Assembly (NCBI GenBank): GCA_902706235.1
Contig: CACSJR010000003.1
Span: 336,549 to 400,548 of the forward strand
Reading direction: 5' to 3'
DNA length: 64,000 nt
DNA from: Citrobacter sp. 18056
GTDB taxonomy: Bacteria > Pseudomonadota > Gammaproteobacteria > Enterobacterales > Enterobacteriaceae
Made by a program: the position numbers and the translations under genes. Below, piece by piece: positions 1 to 9,908 of this stretch. How positions within the stretch are numbered: position 1 is the first letter of the stretch; the number at the start of each line of letters is the position of its first letter. The notes under the pieces were generated by a model. That model made no database searches. It saw only the letters and a program-made list of their open reading frames with translations, and was not told where the DNA came from.

Positions 1-1943
1 TCTTCCCGATTAGCCTCGGCCTTGCCTCTTCCTTTAATCTCGACGCGGTGCGTACCGTGGGCCGCATTTCCGCCTACGAAGCCGCCGACGATGGCCTGAA
101 CATGACCTGGGCGCCAATGGTCGACGTTTCACGCGATCCGCGCTGGGGCCGCGCATCTGAAGGTTTCGGCGAAGATACCTATTTAACCTCGATGATGGGT
201 AAAACCATGGTCGAAGCGATGCAGGGCAAAAGCCCGGCTGAACGTTACGCGGTGATGACCAGCGTCAAACACTACGCGGCGTACGGCGCAGTGGAAGGCG
301 GGAAAGAGTACAACACCGTAGACATGAGCCCGCAGCGTCTGTTCAACGATTACATGCCGCCGTACAAAGCGGGGCTGGATGCGGGCAGCGGCGGCGTGAT
401 GGTGGCGCTGAACTCCCTGAATGGTACCCCGGCGACCTCCGACACCTGGCTACTGAAAGACGTTCTGCGTAAAGAGTGGGGCTTCAAAGGCATCACCATT
501 TCCGATCACGGTGCGATCAAAGAGCTCATCAAGCACGGTGTGGCGTCGGATCCGTCAGACGCAGTCCGCGTGGCGCTGAAAGCCGGGATCGACATGAGCA
601 TGAGCGACGAGTACTACAGCAAATATCTGCCGGAGCTTATCAAGAGCGGCAAAGTGTCGATGGCGGAAGTGGATGACGCCACGCGCCACGTGCTGAACGT
701 CAAATATGACATGGGTCTGTTTAACGATCCGTACAGCCACCTGGGGCCGAAAGAGTCTGACCCGCAGGACACCAATGCTGAAAGCCGTCTGCACCGCAGC
801 GATGCGCGTGAAGTGGCGCGTGAAAGCCTGGTGTTGCTGAAAAACCGTCTGAACACGCTGCCGCTGAAAAAGTCCGGCACCATTGCCGTAGTCGGCCCGC
901 TGGCCGACAGCAAGCGTGACGTAATGGGCAGCTGGTCCGCTGCGGGTGTGGCTGATCAGTCTGTGCCGGTTCTCGACGGGATTAAAACCGCCGTCGGCGA
1001 TAACGCCAAAGTGATTTACGCCAAAGGCGCGAACATCACCAACGATAAAGACATCGTCAACTTCCTCAATCTGTACGAAGAAGCGGTGAAAGTGGATACC
1101 CGTTCACCGCAGGCGATGATTGACGAAGCGGTTGCTGCCGCCAAGCAGTCTGACGTAGTGGTTGCGGTCGTCGGTGAAGCGCAGGGCATGGCCCACGAAG
1201 CGTCCAGCCGTACCGAAATCAGCATTCCGCAGAGTCAGAAAGATTTGATTGCCGCGTTGAAAGCCACCGGTAAACCGCTGGTGCTGGTGCTGATGAACGG
1301 CCGTCCGTTAACGCTGGTGCAGGAAGATCAGCAGGCTGACGCGATGCTGGAAACCTGGTTCGCCGGGACCGAAGGCGGCAACGCCATCGCCGACGTGCTG
1401 TTTGGCGACTACAACCCGTCGGGCAAACTGCCGATGTCCTTCCCGCGCTCGGTGGGTCAAATCCCGACGTACTACAGCCACCTGAACACCGGTCGTCCGT
1501 ACAACGCCGACAAGCCGAACAAATACACCTCCCGTTACTTTGATGAAGCCAACGGCCCGCTGTATCCGTTCGGTTATGGTCTGAGCTACACCACCTTCAA
1601 CGTTTCTGACGTGAAAATGTCTGCCGCGACCATGAAGGCCGACGGCAGCGTGACCGCCAGCGTTGACGTGACCAACACCGGTAAACGCGAAGGCGCGACG
1701 GTTATTCAGATGTACGTGCAGGATGTCACCGCGTCGATGAGCCGTCCGGTGAAACAGCTGCGCGGCTTCGAAAAGGTTACGCTGAAGCCAGGTGAAACCC
1801 AGACCGTCAGCTTCCCGATCGACGTCAACGCGCTGAAGTTCTGGAACCAGCAAATGAAATACGCCGCAGAGCCAGGCAAATTCAATATCTTTATCGGCGT
1901 CGATTCTGCCCGCGTGAAGCAGGGCGCATTCGAACTGCAATAA
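1..1943 (+). CDS. bglX: Periplasmic beta-glucosidase BglX, 5' end outside window
   Basis: Glycoside hydrolase family 3 beta-glucosidase of the periplasm, releasing glucose from beta-glucosides. The reading frame is open from base 3, so the start and signal peptide lie to the left; about 646 residues are visible against 765 in E. coli BglX. The GH3 nucleophile region is seen as ISDHGAIKEL (Asp codon at 504-506), followed by the second alpha/beta domain (KQSDVVVAVVGEAQGMAHEASSRT) and a C-terminal fibronectin-III-like domain after the FGYGLSYTTF motif. Identity to the E. coli protein is near-continuous by eye. It ends 174 bases before osmF, in the same arrangement as in E. coli, with its own terminator between. 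Confidence 0.97.
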   Translation, partial: FPISLGLASSFNLDAVRTVGRISAYEAADDGLNMTWAPMVDVSRDPRWGRASEGFGEDTYLTSMMGKTMVEAMQGKSPAERYAVMTSVKHYAAYGAVEGGKEYNTVDMSPQRLFNDYMPPYKAGLDAGSGGVMVALNSLNGTPATSDTWLLKDVLRKEWGFKGITISDHGAIKELIKHGVASDPSDAVRVALKAGIDMSMSDEYYSKYLPELIKSGKVSMAEVDDATRHVLNVKYDMGLFNDPYSHLGPKESDPQDTNAESRLHRSDAREVARESLVLLKNRLNTLPLKKSGTIAVVGPLADSKRDVMGSWSAAGVADQSVPVLDGIKTAVGDNAKVIYAKGANITNDKDIVNFLNLYEEAVKVDTRSPQAMIDEAVAAAKQSDVVVAVVGEAQGMAHEASSRTEISIPQSQKDLIAALKATGKPLVLVLMNGRPLTLVQEDQQADAMLETWFAGTEGGNAIADVLFGDYNPSGKLPMSFPRSVGQIPTYYSHLNTGRPYNADKPNKYTSRYFDEANGPLYPFGYGLSYTTFNVSDVKMSAATMKADGSVTASVDVTNTGKREGATVIQMYVQDVTASMSRPVKQLRGFEKVTLKPGETQTVSFPIDVNALKFWNQQMKYAAEPGKFNIFIGVDSARVKQGAFELQ

Positions 1944-1950
1944 ATCTTCA

Positions 1951-1979
1951 AAGGCCGGGAAACCGGCCTTTTCTTTTGG
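1951..1979 (+). terminator. Rho-independent terminator of bglX
   Basis: Perfect 8-bp stem AAGGCCGG / CCGGCCTT with a GAAA tetraloop at 1959-1962, followed by a T-rich tract. It starts 7 bases after the bglX stop codon. Confidence 0.9.
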
Positions 1980-2117
1980 TTGTTTTTTTGACTCTGCGAC
2001 ACCACCGCTTCGCTTTAATCCATCTATCTAAATACGCTTTTGAGATTTCGAAAATACGGTTTTTCAACTATCTTTTAGTCTAACGCCCTGAAAATACACA
2101 ACAGACGAGGAATACGA

Positions 2118-3026
2118 ATGGTCATAAAAACGTGGGGTATTGCGGGGGCGCTGTTGCTTGCGGCGACCGCTCAGGCTGCAGAACCAGTGAAAGTGGGTTC
2201 GAAGATTGATACCGAAGGGGCGCTGCTCGGCAACATTATTTTGCAGGTACTGGACAACCACGGCGTGAAAACCGTGAACAAAGTGCAGCTGGGCACGACG
2301 CCGGTTGTGCGCGGGGCGATAACCTCCGGGGAACTGGATATCTACCCGGAATACACCGGCAACGGGGCGTTCTTCTTTAAGGATGATAACGATCCGGCGT
2401 GGAAGAATGCGCAGCAGGGCTACGAGAAAGTGAAAAAACTCGACGCCGAACAGAACAAGCTTATCTGGCTGACGCCGTCTCCGGCGAACAATACCTGGAC
2501 CATCGCGGTACGTCAGGATTTGGCGCAGAAGAACACACTCATCTCGCTGGAGGATTTGGGCGCGTACCTGAAAAAAGGTGGCACCTTCAAACTGGCGGCG
2601 TCGGCAGAGTTTATTGAGCGTCCGGATGCGCTGCCCGCTTTTGAAAAAGCCTACGATTTCAAACTCGACCAGAGTCAGCTGTTGTCGCTGGCGGGCGGTG
2701 ATACTGCGGTGACCATCAAAGCGGCGGCGCAGCAAACCTCTGGCGTGAACGCGGCGATGGCCTACGGCACCGATGGCCCGGTGGCGGCGTTGGGTCTGCA
2801 AACGCTGACTGACCCGAAAGGCGTTCAGCCAATTTATGCGCCGACACCGGTGATACGTGAGGCGGTGCTGAAAGAATATCCGCAAATCCCGGAATGGCTG
2901 AAGCCGGTATTTGAAAAACTGGACGCGAAGACGCTGCAAAAACTGAATGCCAGTATTGCGGTAGAAGGGCTGGATGCGAAGAAAGTGGCCGCTGACTGGC
3001 TGAAACAACAAGGACTGGTGAAGTAA
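2118..3026 (+). CDS. osmF: Osmoprotectant ABC transporter substrate-binding protein OsmF (YehZ)
   Basis: Periplasmic binding protein of the OsmF-YehWXY importer, a glycine-betaine-class (OpuAC/QAT family) system. 302 residues against about 305 in E. coli. An N-terminal signal peptide (hydrophobic stretch 8-20, cleavage after AQA) precedes [21 protein letters not shown], and the ligand-domain signatures [17 protein letters not shown] and [15 protein letters not shown] are intact. The start is supported by GAGG seven bases upstream of the ATG. It is the first gene of a tight operon with yehY, yehX and yehW. In E. coli this operon is under RpoS and responds to osmotic and stationary-phase stress; that regulation is family knowledge, not read here. 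Confidence 0.96.
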   Translation: MVIKTWGIAGALLLAATAQAAEPVKVGSKIDTEGALLGNIILQVLDNHGVKTVNKVQLGTTPVVRGAITSGELDIYPEYTGNGAFFFKDDNDPAWKNAQQGYEKVKKLDAEQNKLIWLTPSPANNTWTIAVRQDLAQKNTLISLEDLGAYLKKGGTFKLAASAEFIERPDALPAFEKAYDFKLDQSQLLSLAGGDTAVTIKAAAQQTSGVNAAMAYGTDGPVAALGLQTLTDPKGVQPIYAPTPVIREAVLKEYPQIPEWLKPVFEKLDAKTLQKLNASIAVEGLDAKKVAADWLKQQGLVK

Positions 3027-3030
3027 GTAC

Positions 3031-4188
3031 GTGCGAATATCCTGTCAAAACCGGGTTCTGTTGCTGCTGGTGCTGATTGCACTGGCAGCCGCAGCGTTAC
3101 CCTTCGTGAATTATGCCGCCAACCGGCTGCTCTCGGGCGAAAGCCGCCAGTTGTGGCAAATCTGGACTTTTCCGCCTGCACTGTTGCTTATTGTGCCGCT
3201 GGTCCTGGCGGGCTTAAGCCTGCTGAGAGGCCGGGGGGCGTTGGTATTGACGCTGATTCTGGCACAGATCCTCTTTATACTGCTGCTCTGGAGCAGCGGC
3301 AAAGCGGCGACGACTTTGGCGCAAAGCGGTAGCCCGCTGGCGCGCACCTCGCCGGGCAGTGGGCTGTGGCTTTGGCTGGCGGTGGCGCTGCTGATGTGCA
3401 GCGATGCTATCCGACGGCTTACTCAGAAATCGCTTTGGCGCTGGCTGCTGAATGCCCAAATCTGGATTATCCCGGTGGCGCTGCTGTGGTCCGGTGAGCT
3501 CGATTCACTGTCGTTGATGAAAGAGTATTTCAACCGTCAGGATGTGTTCGACAGCGCGTTGCAGCAGCATCTGATTTTGCTGTTCGGCACGCTACTGCCG
3601 GGCCTGCTGATTGGGGTGCCGCTCGGGCTGTGGTGCTGGCGTCATCAGGGGCGGCAAACCCGCGTCTTCACCGTCCTCAATATTATTCAGACTATCCCTT
3701 CCGTAGCCCTGTTCGGCCTGCTGATTGCGCCGCTCGCCGGGCTGGTGAAACAATTCCCGTGGCTGTCTTCCTGGGGCATTGGCGGTACTGGCTTGACGCC
3801 CGCTCTGATTGCGCTGGTGCTGTACGCCCTGCTGCCGCTGGTGCGCGGCGTGGTTGCCGGAATGCAGCAGGTTGCCGCCGACGTACTCGAAAGCGCGGCG
3901 GCAATGGGCATGAGCCAGGCCCAGCGCTTCTGGAAAGTCCAGCTGCCGCTGGCGTTGCCGGTGCTGCTGCGCAGCCTGCGGGTGGTCACCGTGCAAACGG
4001 TCGGTATGGCGGTGGTGGCGGCGCTGATCGGCGCGGGCGGTTTTGGTGCATTGGTGTTTCAGGGCTTGTTGAGCAGTGCGCTCGACCTGGTGTTGCTTGG
4101 CGTTATTCCGGTGATTGCGATGGCGGTGGTTGTGGATGCGCTGTTCAGCCTGTGGATAGCCTTACTGGGAGGAGAAGCCCATGATTGA
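3031..4188 (+). CDS. yehY: Osmoprotectant ABC transporter permease YehY
   Basis: Inner-membrane permease of the OsmF-YehWXY importer, 385 residues. The N-terminal third holds several hydrophobic segments specific to YehY. The C-terminal half is a binding-protein-dependent permease domain containing the EAA loop ([31 protein letters not shown]). It begins at a GTG four bases after the osmF stop, and it overlaps yehX by 8 bases, so the genes are translationally coupled. YehY and YehW probably form the heteromeric channel. Confidence 0.94.
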   Translation: MRISCQNRVLLLLVLIALAAAALPFVNYAANRLLSGESRQLWQIWTFPPALLLIVPLVLAGLSLLRGRGALVLTLILAQILFILLLWSSGKAATTLAQSGSPLARTSPGSGLWLWLAVALLMCSDAIRRLTQKSLWRWLLNAQIWIIPVALLWSGELDSLSLMKEYFNRQDVFDSALQQHLILLFGTLLPGLLIGVPLGLWCWRHQGRQTRVFTVLNIIQTIPSVALFGLLIAPLAGLVKQFPWLSSWGIGGTGLTPALIALVLYALLPLVRGVVAGMQQVAADVLESAAAMGMSQAQRFWKVQLPLALPVLLRSLRVVTVQTVGMAVVAALIGAGGFGALVFQGLLSSALDLVLLGVIPVIAMAVVVDALFSLWIALLGGEAHD

Positions 4189-5128
4189 ATTTCAGCAGGT
4201 AAGCAAAATCTTTGACGGCAAAGCGGCGGTGAAAAATCTCAATCTGAATCTGAAAGAGGGCGCTTTTTCGGTGCTTATCGGGACCTCAGGTTCCGGAAAA
4301 TCCACCACATTGAAGATGATTAATCGCCTGGAGGAGCATGACAGCGGCACCATTCGCTTCGCCGGGGAAGATATTCGCCAGCAGCCGGTGCTGGCTCTGC
4401 GCCGTAGGATGGGATACGCCATCCAGTCGATAGGCCTGTTTCCTCACTGGACGGTGGCGCAAAACATTGCCACCGTGCCGCAGTTGCAAAAATGGACGCG
4501 GGCACGCATCAATGAGCGCATTGACGAACTGATGGCGCTACTGGGGCTGGATGCCTCTTTGCGCGATCGCCTGCCGCATCAGCTTTCTGGGGGACAGCAG
4601 CAGCGTGTCGGCGTGGCCCGTGCGCTGGCGGCCAATCCTGAAGTCTTGCTGATGGATGAACCCTTCGGCGCTCTCGACCCGGTGACGCGCGGGGCGCTAC
4701 AGCAGGAGATGCGCCGCATTCATCAGTTACTCGGGCGCACCATCGTGCTGGTGACGCACGATATCGATGAAGCGCTGCGCCTGGCTGATCATCTGGTGTT
4801 GATGGATAACGGCGAAGTGGTCCAGCAGGGCACGCCGCTGTCGATGCTGACTGCGCCGGAAAACGATTTTGTGCGCGAATTTTTTGGACGCAGCGAGCTG
4901 GGTGTGCGATTGCTGTCGCTGCGGGGCGTCGGGGATTATGTCCGCGCCGACGCGCGCATTACAGGTGAACCGCTGCGGGCATCGATGTCGCTGCGTGAGG
5001 CGCTCTCATTGTTTGTGGCGCGTCGCAGCGAAGTGCTGCCGGTGGTGAACGACGACGGGACGCCGTGCGGATCGCTGCATTTTGCCGATCTGCTGCGTGG
5101 GGAGGACTCCCGTGAAGGTGGTGCGTGA
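4181..5128 (+). CDS. yehX: Osmoprotectant ABC transporter ATPase YehX
   Basis: Cytoplasmic ATPase subunit of the OsmF-YehWXY system, 315 residues. Walker [10 protein letters not shown] is at residues 34-42; the signature LSGGQQQR, Walker [14 protein letters not shown] and the switch histidine VTHD follow in order. The C-terminal 80 residues resemble a CBS-type regulatory extension ([28 protein letters not shown]), as in other betaine importers of the ProV/OpuA class. GGAGGAG lies just before the ATG. It overlaps both yehY and yehW. Confidence 0.95.
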   Translation: MIEFQQVSKIFDGKAAVKNLNLNLKEGAFSVLIGTSGSGKSTTLKMINRLEEHDSGTIRFAGEDIRQQPVLALRRRMGYAIQSIGLFPHWTVAQNIATVPQLQKWTRARINERIDELMALLGLDASLRDRLPHQLSGGQQQRVGVARALAANPEVLLMDEPFGALDPVTRGALQQEMRRIHQLLGRTIVLVTHDIDEALRLADHLVLMDNGEVVQQGTPLSMLTAPENDFVREFFGRSELGVRLLSLRGVGDYVRADARITGEPLRASMSLREALSLFVARRSEVLPVVNDDGTPCGSLHFADLLRGEDSREGGA

Positions 5129-5849
5129 TCCGCTTGTCTGGCTGTTACTGCTGTTTATCGCGCTGCTGGCGCTGATGCCCTACAGCGGGCCGCTGTTCAG
5201 CGCGATGTTCCCTGAGCTGCCGCGCCCGGTCTATCAGCAGCAAAGTTTCTGGTCGCTGACGCTGGCGCATTTCTCGCTGGTGGGCATTTCGAGCCTGGTG
5301 GCAACGGTCGTTGGCGTGGGGGCCGGGATAGCGGTGACGCGCCCGGCGGGCCGTGAATTTCGCTCGCTGGTGGAAACCATTGCCGCAATGGGGCAGACGT
5401 TTCCGCCGGTGGCGGTGCTGGCGATTGCGGTGCCGGTGATGGGCTTTGGCCGTGAACCGGCGATTATTGCGCTGATCCTGTACGGCATTTTGCCTGTTTT
5501 ACAGGGCACGCTGGCCGGGCTGGCGTCGGTGCCATCGAGCGTATTGAGCGTGGCGCAGGGGATGGGGATGAATGGCTGGCAGCGGCTGCTGAAAGTGGAA
5601 CTGCCGCTGGCCGCGCCGGTGATGATCGCCGGGATCCGCATTTCAGTCATTGTGAATATCGGCACCGCGACCATTGCGTCAACGGTGGGGGCGAACACCC
5701 TCGGGACGCCGATTATCATCGGCTTGAGCGGGTTTAACACGGCGTATGTGATTCAGGGAGCGGTGCTGGTCGCGCTGGCGGCAATTCTGGTTGACCGGGC
5801 GTTTGAGCGTCTGGCGAGGTTACTCAGCCGACACCACCGCGGACGATAA
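5112..5849 (+). CDS. yehW: Osmoprotectant ABC transporter permease YehW
   Basis: Second inner-membrane permease of the importer, 245 residues, with five to six hydrophobic segments and the EAA-type loop [30 protein letters not shown] chose the GTG at 5112 because GGAGG sits at 5101-5105 at good spacing and the protein then begins [12 protein letters not shown], matching the E. coli YehW start (MKMLRDPLFWL). An ATG further upstream at 5082 lies inside yehX with no comparable ribosome site. Its 3' end overlaps the convergent yohO by 26 bases. Confidence 0.93.
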   Translation: MKVVRDPLVWLLLLFIALLALMPYSGPLFSAMFPELPRPVYQQQSFWSLTLAHFSLVGISSLVATVVGVGAGIAVTRPAGREFRSLVETIAAMGQTFPPVAVLAIAVPVMGFGREPAIIALILYGILPVLQGTLAGLASVPSSVLSVAQGMGMNGWQRLLKVELPLAAPVMIAGIRISVIVNIGTATIASTVGANTLGTPIIIGLSGFNTAYVIQGAVLVALAAILVDRAFERLARLLSRHHRGR

Positions 5850-5937
5850 AGGAGTAGCCCGCGAGCATTACACCGCCAATGCCGCCCACGGCCATTAGAA
5901 CGAAGAGGGTGATCATAGCCAGTTTGGCAGGTTTCAT
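5824..5937 (-). CDS. yohO: Small membrane protein YohO
   Basis: A 37-residue single-pass membrane peptide, [20 protein letters not shown] followed by [17 protein letters not shown]. It matches the 35-residue E. coli YohO in the [11 protein letters not shown] core and in position, between mlrA and yehW. A strong ribosome site (AAGGAG at 5944-5949) precedes two adjacent ATGs; the second, at 5937, has better spacing and aligns with the E. coli start. The last 26 coding bases overlap the end of yehW on the opposite strand. Function is unknown. Confidence 0.88.
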   Translation of the reverse strand: MKPAKLAMITLFVLMAVGGIGGVMLAGYSFIVRGGVG

Positions 5938-5996
5938 CATGTGCTCCTTATGTTAACCCGCCGATTATATGATGAAGCACGCTTGTTAATGAACCC

Positions 5997-6728
5997 TTAA
6001 TTTCCCAGGCGCAGCACGTTTAGCCCCTGATCGTGCCACTGCTGCAACTGTGCCTGTTGCCCAACGGTGGAGCTGTCACCGCACCACACCAGCAGGGTCT
6101 GACCGTCAAACAGCTCCGGGCGCAGCTGGTGTAGTGAGTGTGCCAGCACGTCCACGCGCCAGCCCTGTTCGCAGGCGACCCAGCCTTCGAGCCATAGCCG
6201 GGTGGTGTCGGTAATGTTCCAGCCGACCACCAGCGCATCGCGTCCCTGACGTTTTCGCGCCGAGGCCATGCACACCGAAATGTAATTGATAAGCACCCCA
6301 TCCAGCACGCTTAACAGCGTTTGTAGTGTTGGTTGGGAGCTTTGCAGGCGAAGCCTGAGCGGAATGAACAGATGAGAAACCAGGGTTTGAGCGGGATAAT
6401 CGCGCCCACGCTCTTTGATCCACAGTCGCAGACGGTTGAGATTGCCACCCTGCAAAAAGCGCAGCAGCGTTTCCTGATGCTCTCGCCAGCCGCTTTGCTG
6501 TTCGGCGGTGACCTCAATAAGCAGCGTTTTGACTTTACTGACCTGCACGCCGGTTTCTATCCAGCGTTTGATCTCGCGAATTCTGTCGATGTCACCATCG
6601 TTGAACAGCCGATGCCCACCATCGGTTCGCTGGGGCTTTAACAGTCCGTAACGCCGCTGCCAGGCACGCAGCGTCACCGGATTAATATCACAAAGCAGAG
6701 CCACTTCACCTATCGTGTAAAGCGCCAT
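5997..6728 (-). CDS. mlrA: MerR-family regulator MlrA (curli/csgD activator)
   Basis: MerR-type transcription factor, 243 residues. The N-terminal winged helix reads YTIGEVALLCDINPVTLRAWQRRYGLLKPQRTDGGHR. The C-terminal half is a cobalamin-binding-like domain (SARKRQGRDALVVGWNITDTTRLWLEGWVACEQGWRVDVLAHSL) without an obvious B12-binding DxHxxG. In E. coli and Salmonella MlrA activates csgD, and thus curli and biofilm, and is controlled by the c-di-GMP module YciR/YdaM. That link is of interest because the window also carries three c-di-GMP genes. Divergent from btsS. Confidence 0.94.
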   Translation of the reverse strand: MALYTIGEVALLCDINPVTLRAWQRRYGLLKPQRTDGGHRLFNDGDIDRIREIKRWIETGVQVSKVKTLLIEVTAEQQSGWREHQETLLRFLQGGNLNRLRLWIKERGRDYPAQTLVSHLFIPLRLRLQSSQPTLQTLLSVLDGVLINYISVCMASARKRQGRDALVVGWNITDTTRLWLEGWVACEQGWRVDVLAHSLHQLRPELFDGQTLLVWCGDSSTVGQQAQLQQWHDQGLNVLRLGN

Positions 6729-6939
6729 GTATCACCTCAGCTCGCGCATCCCCATCATAACTGTAGACGGTGTTCGACGAACCAGGAAAATCTGATCGTT
6801 TTTTGTTCAGAAAAGCCGCATCAGGTCAGCGAAAAGTGTGAGCGACAGCAGGAATTTCGCGTTTTGCCTCGGCGGTCAAGGAAACAGCTGGTTACAACGT
6901 GTATGTTACGCGCTTTCAACGTTTATGCGGTCGGCGGGT

Positions 6940-8628
6940 ATGTACGAATTTAATCTGGTGTTGTTGCTGCTTCAGCAGATGTGCGTGTTTCTGGTTATCG
7001 CCTGGCTGATGAGCAAAACACGTCTGTTCATTCCGTTAATGCAGGTCACCGTCCGTCTGCCCCACAAGCTGCTGTGCTACGTCACATTCTCCATTTTTTG
7101 CATTCTGGGGACCTATTTCGGTCTGCATATCGAAGATTCGATAGCCAATACCCGAGCCATCGGCGCAGTGATGGGCGGCCTGCTCGGCGGCCCGGTGGTG
7201 GGTGGTCTGGTCGGGCTGACAGGCGGGCTGCACCGCTATTCGATGGGGGGAATGACTGCGCTGAGCTGCATGGTGTCGACCATTGTGGAAGGCCTGCTGG
7301 GCGGGCTGGTTCACAGCGTACTGGTGCGGCGTGGGCGCAGCGATAAGGTTTTTAATCCGTTCACCGCGGGCGTGGTGACCTTTGTCGCCGAAATGGTGCA
7401 AATGCTGATAATCCTGCTGATCGCGCGTCCATTCAGTGATGCGCTGCATCTGGTGCAAAGCATCGCTGCGCCGATGATGGTCACCAATACCGTGGGCGCC
7501 GCACTGTTCATGCGTATTCTGCTCGACAAGCGGGCGATGTTTGAGAAATACACCTCGGCGTTTTCCACCACCGCGTTGAAAGTGGCGGCCTCGACCGAAG
7601 GGATCTTGCGGCAGGGTTTTAACGAAGAAAACAGCATGCGGGTGGCACAGGTGCTGATTCAGGAGCTGGATATCGGCGCGGTGGCGATAACGGATCGAGA
7701 AAAGCTTCTGGCGTTCACCGGGATCGGCGACGATCACCACCTGCCCGGTAAACCGATTTCCTCGCGCTATACCCAGAAAGCCATCGACAGCGGGGAAGTG
7801 GTGTACGCCGACGGCAACGAAGTGCCGTACCGCTGTTCGATTCACCCCAACTGCAAACTCGGCTCGACGCTGGTTATCCCGCTGCGCGGCGAAAATCAGC
7901 GGGTGATTGGCACCATTAAACTGTATGAAGCCAAAAACCGTCTGTTCAGTTCCATTAATCGCACGCTGGGCGAGGGCATCGCCCAGCTGTTGTCGGCGCA
8001 GATCCTCGCCGGGCAATACGAGCGGCAAAAGGCGCTGCTGACCCAGTCAGAAATTAAGCTGCTGCACGCCCAGGTCAATCCGCATTTCCTGTTTAACGCC
8101 CTGAATACCCTGAAAGCGGTAATTCGCCGCGACAGCGAGCAGGCCGGGCAGTTGGTGCAGTATCTGTCGACCTTCTTCCGCAAAAATCTCAAACGCCCGT
8201 CGGAAATTGTCACCCTGGCCGATGAAATTGAGCATGTGAATGCGTATCTGCAAATTGAGAAAGCGCGCTTCCAGGCGCGGTTGCAGGTGCATCTCAACGT
8301 GCCACCCGCGCTGGCCCATCACCAGCTACCGGCGTTTACCCTGCAACCAATAGTGGAAAATGCGATTAAACATGGCACCTCGCAGCATCTGGGGATCGGC
8401 GAAATCACGGTGCAGGCGAGCCTGCATCAGCGCTGGCTGCAACTGGATATTGAAGATAACGCCGGGCTGTATCAGCCTGACGCTCAGGCGAGCGGCCTGG
8501 GCATGACGCTGGTGGATAAACGGCTGCGGGCGCGCTTCGGCGACGAATGCGGAATAAACGTCACCTGCGAGCCGGACATTTTTACCCGTATTACCCTGCG
8601 ACTGCCTGTGGAGGAAAATGCATGCTGA
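6940..8628 (+). CDS. btsS: Pyruvate-sensing histidine kinase BtsS (YehU)
   Basis: Membrane sensor kinase of the LytS family, 562 residues. Order of parts: a multi-pass 5TM-5TMR_LYT membrane domain (to about residue 190, with [25 protein letters not shown]), a GAF-like domain ([28 protein letters not shown]), and a His_kinase domain with the phosphoacceptor motif [13 protein letters not shown] and the ATP-binding N-box ENAIKHG. The ATG at 6940 gives the E. coli start [14 protein letters not shown]; an in-frame GTG at 6838 would add 34 unmatched residues. The BtsS/BtsR pair senses external pyruvate in E. coli and activates the pyruvate importer gene btsT. Confidence 0.95.
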   Translation: MYEFNLVLLLLQQMCVFLVIAWLMSKTRLFIPLMQVTVRLPHKLLCYVTFSIFCILGTYFGLHIEDSIANTRAIGAVMGGLLGGPVVGGLVGLTGGLHRYSMGGMTALSCMVSTIVEGLLGGLVHSVLVRRGRSDKVFNPFTAGVVTFVAEMVQMLIILLIARPFSDALHLVQSIAAPMMVTNTVGAALFMRILLDKRAMFEKYTSAFSTTALKVAASTEGILRQGFNEENSMRVAQVLIQELDIGAVAITDREKLLAFTGIGDDHHLPGKPISSRYTQKAIDSGEVVYADGNEVPYRCSIHPNCKLGSTLVIPLRGENQRVIGTIKLYEAKNRLFSSINRTLGEGIAQLLSAQILAGQYERQKALLTQSEIKLLHAQVNPHFLFNALNTLKAVIRRDSEQAGQLVQYLSTFFRKNLKRPSEIVTLADEIEHVNAYLQIEKARFQARLQVHLNVPPALAHHQLPAFTLQPIVENAIKHGTSQHLGIGEITVQASLHQRWLQLDIEDNAGLYQPDAQASGLGMTLVDKRLRARFGDECGINVTCEPDIFTRITLRLPVEENAC

Positions 8629-9341
8629 AGGTATTGATTGTCGATGATGAGCCGCTGGCGCGGGAAAATCTGCGCATTTTGCTGGAGAAGCAGGCCGATA
8701 TTGAAATCGTGGGCGAATGCGACAACGCGGTAGAAGGCATTGGCGCGGTGCATCATTTGCGGCCCGACGTGGTGTTTCTCGATATTCAGATGCCGCGCAT
8801 CAGCGGCCTGGAAATGATTGGCATGCTCGACCCGGAGCACCGTCCGTGGGTGGTGTTTCTCACCGCCTTTGACGAATACGCGGTGAAGGCGTTTGAAGAA
8901 CACGCTTTTGATTATCTGCTCAAGCCCATCGAAGAGAAGCGGCTGGATAAAACCCTCGGGCGTCTGCGCCAGGAGCGCTGCCAGCAGGATATCTCGGTGT
9001 TCGGCGAAAGCCAGCAGGCGCTGAAATTCATTCCCTGCACCGGGCATAGCCGGATTTGGCTATTGCAGATGGAAGATGTGGCGTTTGTCAGCAGCCGCAT
9101 GAGCGGTGTGTATGTCACCGATGGCGCGGGTAAAGAAGGTTACACCGAGCTGACGCTGCGCACCCTGGAAAACCGTACACCGCTGCTGCGCTGCCATCGT
9201 CAGCATCTGGTGAATATGTCGCACCTGAAAGAGATTCGCCTGGAAGAGAATGGGCAGGCGGAGTTATTGCTGCGTGCCGGACAAACCGTGCCAGTGAGCC
9301 GTCGTTATCTAAAGAGTCTGAAAGAGGCGTTAGGGCTGTAA
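8622..9341 (+). CDS. btsR: LytTR-family response regulator BtsR (YehT)
   Basis: Response regulator partner of BtsS, 239 residues. The receiver domain carries [10 protein letters not shown], the phosphorylation site in [13 protein letters not shown], the conserved threonine in [13 protein letters not shown] and the lysine in LLKP. The C-terminal DNA-binding domain is of the LytTR type ([24 protein letters not shown] ... [15 protein letters not shown]). The start overlaps the btsS stop by 7 bases (GAGGAAA upstream), so kinase and regulator are coupled. Length and sequence match E. coli YehT closely. Confidence 0.96.
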   Translation: MLKVLIVDDEPLARENLRILLEKQADIEIVGECDNAVEGIGAVHHLRPDVVFLDIQMPRISGLEMIGMLDPEHRPWVVFLTAFDEYAVKAFEEHAFDYLLKPIEEKRLDKTLGRLRQERCQQDISVFGESQQALKFIPCTGHSRIWLLQMEDVAFVSSRMSGVYVTDGAGKEGYTELTLRTLENRTPLLRCHRQHLVNMSHLKEIRLEENGQAELLLRAGQTVPVSRRYLKSLKEALGL

Positions 9342-9385
9342 AACTGGTACACTTCGCCTTTGTCCAAATACAAGTTTAAGACGCT

Positions 9386-9865
9386 ATGATCAGTAACGAT
9401 ATCATCCGTAGCCTGCGCTACATCCTGAAAACCAATAATGCCGGGCTGGTTCGCCTGTGGGCGCTGGCGGAAGCCGTTGCCACCCCAGAGATGATCGATG
9501 CCTGGGTGCGTAAAGAAGACGACGCCGGTTTTCAGCGCTGCCCGGACATTATGCTGTCGCTGTTGCTCAACGGACTTATCTATGACAAGCGCGGGAAAGA
9601 TGACTCTGCCCCGGCGCTGGTGACAGAACGCCGCATGACCAATAACCTGGTCCTGAAAAAGCTGCGTATCGCGTTCTCTCTCAAAACCGATGATATTCTG
9701 GCTATTCTGACCGAGCAGCAGTTCCGCGTTTCAATGCCGGAAATTACCGCCATGATGCGCGCGCCGGATCATAAAAATTACCGCGAATGCGGCGATCAGT
9801 TCTTGCGCTATTTCCTGCGAGGATTGACGGCTCGTTTTAATCCGAAGCCTGAAAAGAAAGCCTAA
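9386..9865 (+). CDS. yehS: DUF1456 family protein YehS
   Basis: Conserved cytoplasmic protein of 159 residues (156 in E. coli) with two copies of the DUF1456 repeat: NDIIRSLRYILKTNNAGLVRLWAL and NLVLKKLRIAFSLKTDDILAILTEQQFRVSMPEITAMMRAPDHKNYRECGDQFLRYFL. The molecular function is unknown. It follows btsR by 44 bases on the same strand and converges on metG. In E. coli a larger block (yehI to yehR) separates metG from yehS; here the two are neighbours, so that block is absent. Confidence 0.94.
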   Translation: MISNDIIRSLRYILKTNNAGLVRLWALAEAVATPEMIDAWVRKEDDAGFQRCPDIMLSLLLNGLIYDKRGKDDSAPALVTERRMTNNLVLKKLRIAFSLKTDDILAILTEQQFRVSMPEITAMMRAPDHKNYRECGDQFLRYFLRGLTARFNPKPEKKA

Positions 9866-9873
9866 ACGACGCA

Positions 9874-9903
9874 TAAAAAAAGGCCGGATAATCATCCGGC
9901 CTT
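9874..9903 (-). terminator. Terminator between yehS and metG
   Basis: Ten-bp stem AAGGCCGGAT / ATCCGGCCTT with an AATC loop (9890-9893). The A-run at 9874-9880 reads as a U-tract for metG on the minus strand. On the plus strand the run after the stem is only CTTCTT, so termination of yehS is likely weaker. Confidence 0.85.
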
Positions 9904-9908
9904 CTTCA

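Noticed and set aside
6838..6939. N-terminal extension of BtsS from a GTG
   Set aside because: The extra 34 residues have no counterpart in E. coli BtsS, whereas the ATG at 6940 reproduces its start exactly.
7036..8028. Long open frame antisense to btsS
   Set aside because: No recognisable protein features, and the plus-strand frame encodes a conserved histidine kinase through the whole interval.
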